From NCBI RefSeq assembly GCF_000429445.1, contig NZ_AUBW01000017.1, forward strand, positions 62,001 through 126,000: 64,000 nt of DNA, read 5' to 3'. The notes below the pieces were generated by a model. It was given only the letters and a program-made list of their open reading frames with translations, had not been told where the DNA came from and ran no database searches. Position 1 is the stretch's first letter. The number at the start of each line of letters is the position of its first letter. Shown in pieces: positions 54,960-63,281 of this stretch. Source of the DNA: Algoriphagus terrigena DSM 22685. GTDB taxonomy: Bacteria; Bacteroidota; Bacteroidia; Cytophagales; Cyclobacteriaceae. The position numbers were made by a program, and so were the translations under genes.

Positions 54960-56519
54960 CTAGCGTTTGGAGGTGAGGTGAACCAATGGAATGATCATTT
55001 CCTCCAAAGATATACCTCCGTGCTGAAAAGTATCCTTGTAATAGTTGACATAATAATTGTAGTTGTTTGGATAAGCGAAAAAATAGTCCTCTACAGCAAA
55101 GACATAGGAAGTAGAAACGTTCAATCTCGGCAGCATCGCGTCTTCCGGTCTTTTGATCTCGAAAACCTTCCCGTGCTCAAAATTCAGATTTTTCCCCTGC
55201 TTGTATCGGAGGTTGGTCGTTACGTTTTTGTCCCCGATGATGCGGTAGGGTTTATTCACTTTTTTGGTGCCGTGATCCGTGGTCACGATGACATCGGCGC
55301 CTGCGTGTTGGATTCTTTTGAACAGCTCAAAAAGCGAAGAATGTTCAAACCAACTCCGCGTCAACGACCGATAGGCGGACTCATCCGGCGCCAACTCCCG
55401 GATCATCTTCATGTCAGTACGGGCATGAGAGACCATATCCACAAAGTTGTAGACCAAGACATTCAGGTCATTTTGGAGAAAGGTGTGGAACTGATCCAAG
55501 ACCGCCTTGCCTTGATTTGTTTGAAGTATCTTGTTGTAGGTGAATTTATAGTTGAGTCTGTTTTTGGCCAGATTGATCTTGAGCCATTCTTCTTCAAAGT
55601 TGTTTTTGCCCTCGTCTGAATCCTCGTCCTCCCATAAATTGGGATGGAGTTTGGCCATTTCCGAGGGCATCAATCCACTGAAGAGCGAGTTTCTGGCAAA
55701 GGCCGTAGTCGTAGGCAAGATGCTGAAGTAGGTGTCCTTTTCCTCCACATTGAAATATGGGTTCAACAGATGCTCGAGATCTTCCCATTGATCCAAGCGG
55801 AGATTATCTATTACGATCAAAAAGAGCGGTTTTTTGTCTTTCAAAACAGGAAATACTTTCTCCTTCAACACTTGATTGGACATCAGCGGTTTCTGGGTGT
55901 TTTTCACATCCATCCAGTCGAGGTAGTTCTCCTTGATGAACCGTGAAAAGGAAGAATTGGCTTCGGCTTTTTGATTTTCCAGCACTTCAAGCATGTTTTT
56001 GTTTTCTGTCGAATCAATCTCCAGCTCCCAAAACGTCAGCTTGCGGTACAACTCTGCCCAGTCCTGATGATCTTGGGCATCGCCGAGCGCAAACCCGATC
56101 TGCATGAATTCTTGCTGGTAACTTTGAGTCGTTTTGGTGTCGATCAGCTGCTTGTTTTGGAGGAGTTTCTTGACGGAGAGCCAAATCTGACTTGGATTGA
56201 GCGGCTTGATCAGGTAGTCGGCAATCTTACCGCCGATCGCGTCATCCATGATGTGTTCCTCTTCACTTTTGGTGATCATCACGACCGGAATCTGCGGCTT
56301 GATCTGCTTGATCTGCTGGAGGGTCTCGAGTCCGGTCATTCCCGGCATCATCTCATCCAAAAAAATTACGTCAAAATTTCGTGTCTCCACCACTTCGATG
56401 GCGTCTATTCCTGAATTGACCGTAGTGATCTCACAGCCTTTCTGTTCCAAGAAAAGAACGTGCGGCTTGAGCAGGTCGATTTCGTCGTCGGCCCAGAGTA
56501 TTGTGAATTTTTGAGACAT
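54960..56519 (-). CDS. porX: PorX-type response regulator with PglZ domain
   Basis: 519 aa from the ATG at 56519 (an upstream in-frame start at 56567 is rejected as it covers the promoter). REC domain residues 4-120 with phospho-acceptor D55 in IFLDEMMPG, a helical linker, then a PglZ/alkaline-phosphatase-like domain (about 205-515) with IVIDNLRLDQW, LPTTTAFARN, NFVDMVSHART and TTDHG as metal ligand regions. PorX controls the type IX secretion system in Bacteroidota and its PglZ domain hydrolyses phosphodiesters such as oligonucleotides. The partner kinase PorY is not in this window. First gene of the operon porX-tsaE-ald. Confidence 0.92.
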   Translation of the reverse strand: MSQKFTILWADDEIDLLKPHVLFLEQKGCEITTVNSGIDAIEVVETRNFDVIFLDEMMPGMTGLETLQQIKQIKPQIPVVMITKSEEEHIMDDAIGGKIADYLIKPLNPSQIWLSVKKLLQNKQLIDTKTTQSYQQEFMQIGFALGDAQDHQDWAELYRKLTFWELEIDSTENKNMLEVLENQKAEANSSFSRFIKENYLDWMDVKNTQKPLMSNQVLKEKVFPVLKDKKPLFLIVIDNLRLDQWEDLEHLLNPYFNVEEKDTYFSILPTTTAFARNSLFSGLMPSEMAKLHPNLWEDEDSDEGKNNFEEEWLKINLAKNRLNYKFTYNKILQTNQGKAVLDQFHTFLQNDLNVLVYNFVDMVSHARTDMKMIRELAPDESAYRSLTRSWFEHSSLFELFKRIQHAGADVIVTTDHGTKKVNKPYRIIGDKNVTTNLRYKQGKNLNFEHGKVFEIKRPEDAMLPRLNVSTSYVFAVEDYFFAYPNNYNYYVNYYKDTFQHGGISLEEMIIPLVHLTSKR

Positions 56520-56537
56520 GTTGGTTTCCCTTTCTTT

Positions 56538-56568
56538 TAAAATTATAATTACTTTTGAGTCAATCAAA
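56538..56568 (-). promoter_or_regulatory. Promoter of the porX operon
   Basis: On the minus strand TTTG (56568-56565), a 19-base spacer and TAATTTTA (56545-56538) match the Bacteroidota promoter layout, with one change in the last base of the -7 box. The porX start is 18 bases further on. Confidence 0.6.
56550..56557 (+). promoter_or_regulatory. -7 promoter box of the HD hydrolase gene
   Basis: TACTTTTG fits TAnnTTTG exactly and lies 22 bases before the TTG start at 56579. It overlaps the divergent porX promoter, so the two genes may compete or be regulated together. Confidence 0.5.
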
Positions 56569-56578
56569 TGAGCGCTGA

Positions 56579-57811
56579 TTGAAAAGCCAGAAAATACTCA
56601 ATGATCCCGTTTACGGGTTCATTACCATTCCCAGTGAGTTAATTTTCACAATCATTGACCACCCATTTTTCCAGAGACTACGACGGATCAGGCAGTTGGG
56701 CTTGACGGATTTTGTCTATCCAGGAGCCCTTCATACCCGATTTCACCACGCGATCGGAGCCATGCACCTGATGAGCATTACGCTCGACAATCTACGAATT
56801 AAAGGCACAGAACTCTCCGATGAGGAATATGAGGCGGCCCTGATCGCTATTTTACTCCATGACATTGGCCACGGGCCATTTTCCCATGCTTTAGAATACA
56901 GTCTGCTCATAGGCGTACCCCATGAGGAGCTCTCGCTCCTGACTATAGAACTCCTAAATGACCAATTAGGTGGCAAATTGGGGCTCGCTTTACGAATTTT
57001 TAAGAATCAATATGAGCGGAAATTCCTGAATCAACTGGTATCCAGCCAATTGGATATTGACCGCCTGGACTACCTGCAGCGGGATTGCTTCTTTACGGGA
57101 GTCTCGGAGGGCACGATCGGCGCAGACCGGATCATCAAGATGATGGATGTCAAAGACGAGCAATTAGTGATCGAAGAAAAAGGAATCTATTCGATCGAAA
57201 ACTTCCTGAGCGCCCGCCGGCTGATGTATTGGCAAGTATACCTTCACAAGACTACCGTCAGCGCCGAGAAGATGCTCATCAATCTAATCAAGCGAGCAAA
57301 GCATCTGGCTCAGGCGGGAATGAAATTGCCGGTGAGCGAGGAATTTGAGTTTTTCCTGAAAAGTGATTTTGGCCTCGAAGATTTCAAAAAAGACCGGAAG
57401 ATCCTCGAAAACTTTTTGAGCTTAGATGACTTTGACATCTGGGGGGCCATCAAGCTCTGGAAAGGACACGAGGATTACGTCCTCAGGAATATCTCACAGA
57501 TGTTTTTGACGAGGAATCTCTTCAAAATCAACCTGGTGAATGAGCCATTTTCTCCCGAGGAACTGGAGGACATGAGGTCAAAAACCCAAAAGAAACTGCA
57601 GATACCGGAATCCGATATCGACTATTTCTTCTCATCCGGCACGGTGAGTAACTACGGCTACTTAGCCAAGGACAGAATCAACATTCTCACCAAAAAAGGA
57701 AAGGTCATGGATGTGGCATTGGCGGCTGACCTACCGAATATCAAAGTCATGAGCAAGATCGTGGAGAAACACTACGTTTGTAAAGCCAAAAACCTAATTT
57801 TAACCCTGTAA
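56579..57811 (+). CDS. HD-domain phosphohydrolase (dNTPase-like)
   Basis: 410 aa with a TTG start; the conserved N-terminal NDPVYGFITIPSEL begins right after it and no ATG is near. H in TRFHHAIGAMHLM and HD in LLHDIGHGPFSHALE are the metal-binding residues of the HD superfamily, and DIDRLDYLQRD is the third motif. The family includes dNTP triphosphohydrolases; the exact substrate is unknown. It leads, with a 14-base gap, into lpxD, so it may be co-transcribed with the lipid A genes. Confidence 0.88.
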   Translation: MKSQKILNDPVYGFITIPSELIFTIIDHPFFQRLRRIRQLGLTDFVYPGALHTRFHHAIGAMHLMSITLDNLRIKGTELSDEEYEAALIAILLHDIGHGPFSHALEYSLLIGVPHEELSLLTIELLNDQLGGKLGLALRIFKNQYERKFLNQLVSSQLDIDRLDYLQRDCFFTGVSEGTIGADRIIKMMDVKDEQLVIEEKGIYSIENFLSARRLMYWQVYLHKTTVSAEKMLINLIKRAKHLAQAGMKLPVSEEFEFFLKSDFGLEDFKKDRKILENFLSLDDFDIWGAIKLWKGHEDYVLRNISQMFLTRNLFKINLVNEPFSPEELEDMRSKTQKKLQIPESDIDYFFSSGTVSNYGYLAKDRINILTKKGKVMDVALAADLPNIKVMSKIVEKHYVCKAKNLILTL

Positions 57812-57825
57812 ATCCGCAGCTGTAT

Positions 57826-58848
57826 ATGGAATTCACTTTAGGCCAGCTGGCCGCACTTTTAGGAGGAAAAGCAGAAGGCGACGAAAACCAAAAGGTAAAC
57901 CGACTGGACAAAATCCAGGAGGGAAAACCCGGCGGAATCAGTTTTTTGGCCAATGAAAAATACGAACCCTTTCTCTACGAGACAGAATCTACCGCTGTCA
58001 TCGTTTCCGAGGGATTCACCGCTAGCAAACCGTTTAAAACGACGCTGATACGCGTCGAGGACGCTTATTTGGGCTTCACCAAGTTGCTGGAAGCCTATTC
58101 TCAATTTACCAAAGCTATGCTGGTGGGAGTCGAGGAGCCGAGTTTTATCCACTCGAGCAGCACCATGGGCGAAAATGGCTATCGCGGCGCGTTCTCTTAC
58201 ATTGGCAAAAAAAGCCAGTTGGGAAATAACGTCAAGATCCATCCTCAGGCTTTCATCGGAGACAATGTGAAAATCGGAGACAACTGTATCATACATCCCG
58301 GAGCGAAAATATCCTCAAACACCCAGATCGGTAACAATTGCGAAATATTCCCCGGCGCTGTGATCGGCGCAGACGGGTTTGGTTTTGCTCCGCAGCCTGA
58401 TGGAACTTACAAAGCAATTCCTCAGATCGGTAACGTGATCTTGGAGGACAACGTGAGCATTGGTTCCAATACCACGGTCGACTGTGCAACGATGGGCTCC
58501 ACGATCATCCGAAAAGGCGCAAAGATCGACAATCAGGTACAGATCGCCCACAACGTGATTATCGGCGAAAACACGGTGATCGCAGCGCAAAGCGGAATTT
58601 CAGGCTCCACTGAAATCGGAAAAAACTGCATCATTGCCGGCAAAGCCGGGATTGTAGGACACCTGAAGATCGCAGACAACACAACTATCGGCGCCAATAC
58701 TGGCATCAGCAAGTCCATCAAAAAGTCCGGGGAAACGCTCCTGGGCTACATGGCGATGGACGTGAAAGATTTTTTGAAATCTTATGCGCTCTTCAAAAAT
58801 CTGGATACGCTCGAAAAGCGGATCAAAGAACTGGAAAAAAAGGGCTAA
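57826..58848 (+). CDS. lpxD: UDP-3-O-acylglucosamine N-acyltransferase
   Basis: 340 aa. An N-terminal uridine-binding domain (about residues 1-100) is followed by a left-handed beta-helix of hexapeptide repeats (about 105-300, for example IGDNVKIGDNCIIHPG and VIGADGFGFAPQPDGTYKAI) and a C-terminal helix. It adds the second 3-hydroxyacyl chain to the glucosamine in lipid A synthesis. The neighbours lpxC-fabZ and lpxA confirm the call. Confidence 0.95.
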   Translation: MEFTLGQLAALLGGKAEGDENQKVNRLDKIQEGKPGGISFLANEKYEPFLYETESTAVIVSEGFTASKPFKTTLIRVEDAYLGFTKLLEAYSQFTKAMLVGVEEPSFIHSSSTMGENGYRGAFSYIGKKSQLGNNVKIHPQAFIGDNVKIGDNCIIHPGAKISSNTQIGNNCEIFPGAVIGADGFGFAPQPDGTYKAIPQIGNVILEDNVSIGSNTTVDCATMGSTIIRKGAKIDNQVQIAHNVIIGENTVIAAQSGISGSTEIGKNCIIAGKAGIVGHLKIADNTTIGANTGISKSIKKSGETLLGYMAMDVKDFLKSYALFKNLDTLEKRIKELEKKG

Positions 58849-58853
58849 TTTTG
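58846..58853 (+). promoter_or_regulatory. Possible -7 promoter box before lpxC-fabZ
   Basis: TAATTTTG fits TAnnTTTG and overlaps the lpxD stop codon. It lies 147 bases before the lpxC-fabZ start, so it would give a long leader containing copy B of the intergenic element. No clear -33 box. Confidence 0.35.
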
Positions 58854-58883
58854 CTGCCCTGAAATTCCGTTAGGAAAATAGAA

Positions 58884-59000
58884 CATGAAATCGAGCGTCG
58901 CTAAAAAGTCACTCACCAGGATGATTGTCAACCATGCGAGATTCTTCCAAATCAAGTTCGGGATTGGCTATATGGCCTCTGAAGGGCAAATTATAATCAT
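58884..59000 (+). repeat. Intergenic element, copy B (upstream of lpxC-fabZ)
   Basis: CATGAAATCGAGC starts at 58884 (identical to copy A) and GCGAGATTC lies at 58936-58944, exactly 49 bases after GAAATCGAGC, as in copy A. The element ends in CATATGAAA, as does copy C. It separates lpxD from lpxC-fabZ, the only wide gap in the lipid A cluster. Confidence 0.5.
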
Positions 59001-60395
59001 ATGAAAGTAAAACAGCATACCATCAAGAAACAGGTGGAACTTTCCGGAGTAGGCTTACACACCGGAGTCGTTTCCAACATGACTTTTCTGCCTGCACCGC
59101 CCAACCACGGCTACAAGTTCCAGCGAATCGATCTCGAAGGTCGACCGACGATAGATGCCGATTGTGATTTGGTGGTAGACGTCTCACGTGGCACTACTTT
59201 GGAACAAAACGGAGCCAGAGTATACACGGTGGAGCATGTCTTGGCAGCATTGGTGGGGCTTGAGATTGATAACGTATTGATTCAATTGGACGGACCTGAA
59301 CCTCCAATCATGGATGGATCTTCTGTGCAGTTTATAGAGGTGTTGGAAGACGCCGGATTCGAAGAACAAAATGCACTTCGGAGATTTTTTGAAGTTCAGG
59401 AAAGCATCCAGTACAAGGACTCCGCAAGAGAGGTGGAGATGGTCGCCTTGCCAACCGACAACTATCGGGTGACAGTGATGGTCGATTACAATTCTCCGGT
59501 ACTTGGAAGCCAACACGCCTCTATCACAGATATCAGTCAGTTCAGAACTGAGATCGCATCCTGCAGAACCTTTTGCTTCCTGCATGAACTGGAGATGCTC
59601 TACAACTCCAACCTGATCAAAGGCGGCGATCTGAACAATGCCATTGTAGTGGTTGATCGTGTAGTAGAGGAAAAAGAACTAGCGCACTTGGCTAAAATGT
59701 TCAATAAGCAACGCGTCGAAGTCAAGAAAGAAGGCATCCTGAACAATGTCGACCTACGCTATCGAAATGAACCTGCGCGTCACAAACTGTTGGACGTCGT
59801 AGGAGATCTGGCTTTGGTAGGCAGACCCTTGAAAGCTCAGATCCTTGCTGCCCGTCCGGGGCACGCAGCAAACGTCGCTTTTGCCAAAAAACTGAAAAGA
59901 GCTATGGAGAAAGCCGGTGCGTCACACATTCCGCACTATGATCCCAAGCTTCCTCCGGTGATGGATATCAACCAGATCAGCAACATTTTGCCGCACAGAT
60001 ATCCTTTCCAACTGATCGACAAAATCATCTACTTAGACGAAACTGTTGTGGCTGGCGTGAAAAACGTAACCATGAACGAGCCTTTTTTCATGGGACACTT
60101 TCCCGGAAACCCAGTGATGCCAGGAGTACTGCAAGTGGAAGCGATGGCTCAGACCGGCGGCATCTTGGTGTTGAGTACAGTAGAAGATCCCGAAAACTAC
60201 TGGACTTATTTCCTTGGAATCGAGAACTGTAAATTCAGAAAGATGGTTTTGCCTGGTGACACGCTGGTTTTCAAGTGTGAACTTTTGGCGCCTATCCGTA
60301 GAGGCATCGCAAAAATGAGAGGAGAGGCATACGTCGGAAACACCCTTGTCTGTGAAGCTGTAATGACCGCCAGCATAACCCGAAAAGAATCATGA
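59001..60395 (+). CDS. lpxC-fabZ: Bifunctional LpxC deacetylase / FabZ dehydratase
   Basis: 464 aa fusion found in Bacteroidota. LpxC part (about residues 1-310): SGVGLHTGV, the zinc ligands H in VEHVLAAL and H/D in [15 protein letters not shown]. FabZ part (about 320-464): [13 protein letters not shown] with the catalytic H and [21 protein letters not shown] with the catalytic E. LpxC commits UDP-acyl-GlcNAc to lipid A; FabZ makes enoyl-ACP for fatty acid synthesis. Joining them links the two pathways that share 3-hydroxyacyl-ACP. Overlaps lpxA by four bases. Confidence 0.96.
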   Translation: MKVKQHTIKKQVELSGVGLHTGVVSNMTFLPAPPNHGYKFQRIDLEGRPTIDADCDLVVDVSRGTTLEQNGARVYTVEHVLAALVGLEIDNVLIQLDGPEPPIMDGSSVQFIEVLEDAGFEEQNALRRFFEVQESIQYKDSAREVEMVALPTDNYRVTVMVDYNSPVLGSQHASITDISQFRTEIASCRTFCFLHELEMLYNSNLIKGGDLNNAIVVVDRVVEEKELAHLAKMFNKQRVEVKKEGILNNVDLRYRNEPARHKLLDVVGDLALVGRPLKAQILAARPGHAANVAFAKKLKRAMEKAGASHIPHYDPKLPPVMDINQISNILPHRYPFQLIDKIIYLDETVVAGVKNVTMNEPFFMGHFPGNPVMPGVLQVEAMAQTGGILVLSTVEDPENYWTYFLGIENCKFRKMVLPGDTLVFKCELLAPIRRGIAKMRGEAYVGNTLVCEAVMTASITRKES

Positions 60396-61171
60396 TCAGC
60401 CCCATGTCCCATGTCGACCCTAAGACCCAGCTTGGGAGCAACGTTCAGGTAGATCCGTTCACCATGATCCACGGAGACGTGACCATTGGTGACAATACCT
60501 GGATAGGATCGAATGTCACCATCTACCCCGGCGCCCGTATCGGCAAAAACTGCAGGATTTTTCCCGGCGCAGTCATAGCGGGCGTGCCGCAGGATCTGAA
60601 GTTCCAAGGCGAAGACTCCACCGTAACTATCGGTGACAATACCACGATACGAGAATGCGTCACGATCAGCCGGGGAACGGTCGACAAACAGACCACCGCC
60701 ATCGGCAGCAATTGCCTCCTGATGGCGTATGTCCACGTAGCGCACGACTGTGTGATCGGAAGTAATGTCATCATCGCTAACTCTGTCCAGATTGCCGGCC
60801 ACGTATCGATTGACGATTGGGCAATCATCGGCGGATCAAGTGCTGTTCACCAGTTTGTCAAGGTCGGAATGCATGCGATGGTTTCCGGAGGATCTTTGGT
60901 GAGAAAGGACGTTCCGCCATTTACCAAAGCGGCCCGCGAGCCCCTTTCTTACGCAGGTGTAAACTCGCTGGGATTGAGAAGACGAGGATTTTCCAGCGAA
61001 ACGATTTCCCATATTCAGGAAGTTTATCGATACCTCTTCCTCAACAGCTTGAACAACAGCCGTGCCTTGGAAGAAATCGAAATCAACCTCCCCGCTACCA
61101 AAGAGCGCGACGAAATCCTCAATTTCATCCGTTCGTCCGAACGTGGTGTGATGAAAGGCTACATCAACTGA
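60392..61171 (+). CDS. lpxA: UDP-N-acetylglucosamine acyltransferase
   Basis: 259 aa hexapeptide-repeat protein. VHVAHDCVIGSNVIIANSVQ contains the catalytic histidine region, and the C-terminal helical domain (GLRRRGFSSETI, LPATKERDEIL) is typical of LpxA. It adds the first 3-hydroxyacyl chain to UDP-GlcNAc. It overlaps lpxC-fabZ (ATGA), and a single base separates it from the ABC ATPase gene, so they are one operon. Confidence 0.95.
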   Translation: MISPMSHVDPKTQLGSNVQVDPFTMIHGDVTIGDNTWIGSNVTIYPGARIGKNCRIFPGAVIAGVPQDLKFQGEDSTVTIGDNTTIRECVTISRGTVDKQTTAIGSNCLLMAYVHVAHDCVIGSNVIIANSVQIAGHVSIDDWAIIGGSSAVHQFVKVGMHAMVSGGSLVRKDVPPFTKAAREPLSYAGVNSLGLRRRGFSSETISHIQEVYRYLFLNSLNNSRALEEIEINLPATKERDEILNFIRSSERGVMKGYIN

Positions 61172-61172
61172 T

Positions 61173-61793
61173 ATGCTGAAAGTCCAGTTGGAAAAAGCGT
61201 CCAAACGCTTTCAGTACGAATGGATTTTTAAAAATCTCAACCTCCAACTCTCGCAGGGAGATTCACTGGCGATCACTGGAGGCAACGGCTCCGGAAAGTC
61301 CACTTTGCTAAAGTGTCTTTCCGGGGCCGTTCCCATTACATCCGGCAGAATTATCTTCGAAGTAGACGATAAGGAAATCCCCGAATCTGACCGGTATAAA
61401 TCCCTGTCTATCTCGGCTCCTTATCTGGAGCTTCCCGAAGAATTCAGCCTTCTCGAACTCATCGACTTTCACTTCAAGTTCAAACGCCCGATCAATCAGA
61501 TACAACCCCGGGAACTGATCGAACTGCTCTACCTCGACCAACATATCACGAAGCCTGTTTCACAGTTTTCTTCGGGAATGAAACAAAGGTTAAAATTGGG
61601 ATTAGCGCTTTTTTCCGATGTTCCGCTGATTTTGCTGGATGAACCCACCTCCAATCTGGACAAAAAAGGAATCGCCTGGTACGCTGACCTGATCAAAAAT
61701 CACCAAAACAACAGAACCCTAGTCGTCTGCTCCAACGAACCCCGAGAATACGAGTTTTGTGAGCAAAGACTTGCCTTGGAGGATTTCAAGTAA
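61173..61793 (+). CDS. ABC transporter ATP-binding protein
   Basis: 206 aa stand-alone nucleotide-binding subunit. Walker A GGNGSGKSTLLK (about residue 36), signature SQFSSGMKQRLKLG and Walker B ILLDEPTSNLD are intact. No permease gene lies next to it in the window, so its membrane partner must be encoded elsewhere. Its place in the lipid A operon suggests a role in envelope lipid handling, but small ATPases of this type (CcmA-like) serve many purposes. Confidence 0.87.
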   Translation: MLKVQLEKASKRFQYEWIFKNLNLQLSQGDSLAITGGNGSGKSTLLKCLSGAVPITSGRIIFEVDDKEIPESDRYKSLSISAPYLELPEEFSLLELIDFHFKFKRPINQIQPRELIELLYLDQHITKPVSQFSSGMKQRLKLGLALFSDVPLILLDEPTSNLDKKGIAWYADLIKNHQNNRTLVVCSNEPREYEFCEQRLALEDFK

Positions 61794-61803
61794 AAAAATA
61801 CAC

Positions 61804-61833
61804 TTTGATCATTCAGCTATTACTTTAATTTTA
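61804..61833 (+). promoter_or_regulatory. Promoter of the small lipoprotein gene
   Basis: TTTG (61804-61807), an 18-base spacer and TAATTTTA (61826-61833) fit the Bacteroidota promoter, 21 bases before the start codon. Confidence 0.6.
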
Positions 61834-61854
61834 CAGTGTTCTAATTGAATTTTT

Positions 61855-62337
61855 ATGAAATTGAATCTGTGGAAAGCAACTGTATTGGCCATAGTCGTAG
61901 TGGGACTTCAAGCATGTGGCGACGATCCAGCCCCCACACCACCGAAATCACCCGAGCAAGTCGCAACTGAGGCTCTGACCGGAAGCGCCACTCAGGCTTG
62001 GACGGTTTCCGGAGGAGGAAAAGTAACCAAAGGAGACCTCGATGTAACCAATCTTTACTCGACTTTTGACCTGGTTCTCACTTCGGTTCCCTCCAAAACC
62101 TATACTTCTGCAAATAGCAATGAGCTCTTCGATGCCAATGGAAGCTGGTCATTTTCAGGATCTAACTTTGATAAAATCACCCTGACCGGCACCAAGCCAG
62201 CAGCCGGACGGGAGATTTCCTTTACACAGTCTGGAAGTAATCTGAAGCTGATGTTTTCGATTCCCGCTCCGGGAGCGAGGATCAACGGGCAATTGGCCGT
62301 GGCAGGAGATTATGTGTTTGATCTGATCAAAAAGTAA
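61855..62337 (+). CDS. Small lipoprotein of unknown function
   Basis: 160 aa with a lipoprotein signal (IVVVGLQACGDD, cysteine at residue 20). The mature part is beta-rich (AWTVSGGGKVTKGDLDV, GSWSFSGSNFDKITLTG, REISFTQSGSNLKLMFSI) and ends in a strand; a lipocalin-like or beta-sandwich fold is possible. I do not recognise the family. It has its own promoter and terminator. Confidence 0.82.
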   Translation: MKLNLWKATVLAIVVVGLQACGDDPAPTPPKSPEQVATEALTGSATQAWTVSGGGKVTKGDLDVTNLYSTFDLVLTSVPSKTYTSANSNELFDANGSWSFSGSNFDKITLTGTKPAAGREISFTQSGSNLKLMFSIPAPGARINGQLAVAGDYVFDLIKK

Positions 62338-62353
62338 ACTGAATCTCGCATCC

Positions 62354-62384
62354 AAAAGGGGAGTCAAACGGCTCCCCTTTTTTA
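62354..62384. terminator. Bidirectional terminator between lipoprotein and EcsC genes
   Basis: AAAAGGGGAG (62354-62363) and CTCCCCTTTT (62372-62381) make a perfect ten-pair stem with an 8-base loop. The EcsC stop codon touches its right side. Confidence 0.88.
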
Positions 62385-63122
62385 TTTTCCGACGGGAGGG
62401 AGTGCTTTTTTCATCAATCTCAATCGATAGGAGTTCATCGCAAACTCACCCAGATGTTCGGTCAGCTTGTAGTTGGCCACCGCACCGACCGGAGCGCCGA
62501 TGATAGGCACGAGCTGCAACAGCTTCGCCAAGTCGATGTAATCCCTGTAATCGAGCTGAAAAGTCTTCCAATCAAACTGATCGAAGTCCTTTGGAAGGTC
62601 ATTTTTGAAGGAATCCCAGTTTTCGATCAGTCCAACCAGGTCATTCCGTCGAGTCTGGCTGGAAAAGCTCAGCTGGAAGACATACACCAGAAATAAGCGC
62701 TCCTGATAGTCCTTCGTATCGACGCCATAGAGCGCTGCGATATCAAATAGCATCTTCATCTTGATTGTAAGAAAAGCCGGGAAATCCGCCAAACCCAACA
62801 AAATTCCGCCCGCCCCTGTCACGGCTCCTTCGGCAGACGCGGTATTTCGATACCACTTGATCCGCTTCCGGACCTTATCTTCTCTGTCTTTCAGCGTGAT
62901 CGGCTCCTTCACTTTGGGCACGATCCACCCAGAGCCGGTCAGTACCGCTTTTACCATGTTCTCAATGGCTACGGTGATGGCTTTGTGTACTTTCTCGGGA
63001 ATGATCGAGTTGATCTTACCCTGAACGCCATGCGTCATCCGCCCAAAAATCCCCGGAGGCTTTTTCAATTTGAGGAGCCAAACCAGCAGCTCCGCATTTA
63101 CAATTTGTTGGTAGTTATCCAT
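62382..63122 (-). CDS. EcsC-family protein
   Basis: 246 aa. The segment ADFPAFLTIKMKMLFDIAAL at about residues 110-130 and ERLFLVYVFQLSFSS after it are the EcsC signature; glycine-rich ends (VTGAGGILLGLADFP) suggest membrane association. EcsC was first seen with the Ecs ABC transporter of Bacillus; the function is unknown. The gene is monocistronic here. Confidence 0.85.
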   Translation of the reverse strand: MDNYQQIVNAELLVWLLKLKKPPGIFGRMTHGVQGKINSIIPEKVHKAITVAIENMVKAVLTGSGWIVPKVKEPITLKDREDKVRKRIKWYRNTASAEGAVTGAGGILLGLADFPAFLTIKMKMLFDIAALYGVDTKDYQERLFLVYVFQLSFSSQTRRNDLVGLIENWDSFKNDLPKDFDQFDWKTFQLDYRDYIDLAKLLQLVPIIGAPVGAVANYKLTEHLGEFAMNSYRLRLMKKALPPVGK

Positions 63123-63224
63123 TGGCTGTTTTCAACTGTTTTAAACTCCAATTCCCCGCTCAAGTTTCATTTTGGCGATATCCTGCGGGACTACGCGAAA
63201 GTTATCCGATTTTTCTACCTACAT

Positions 63225-63259
63225 AAAAATAAGAAAACCGCCCTTGTGGAGCGGTTTTC
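63225..63259 (-). terminator. Terminator of the peptidase gene
   Basis: GAAAACCGC (63233-63241) and GCGGTTTTC (63251-63259) form a nine-pair stem; the A-rich stretch to the left gives U residues on the minus strand. Confidence 0.7.
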
Positions 63260-63281
63260 AGGATTATCCGAATTCAATTTC

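Noticed and set aside
58200..60900. Repetitive short periodic sequence
   Set aside because: It is the coding sequence of hexapeptide repeats in lpxD and lpxA, not a CRISPR array or tandem DNA repeat.
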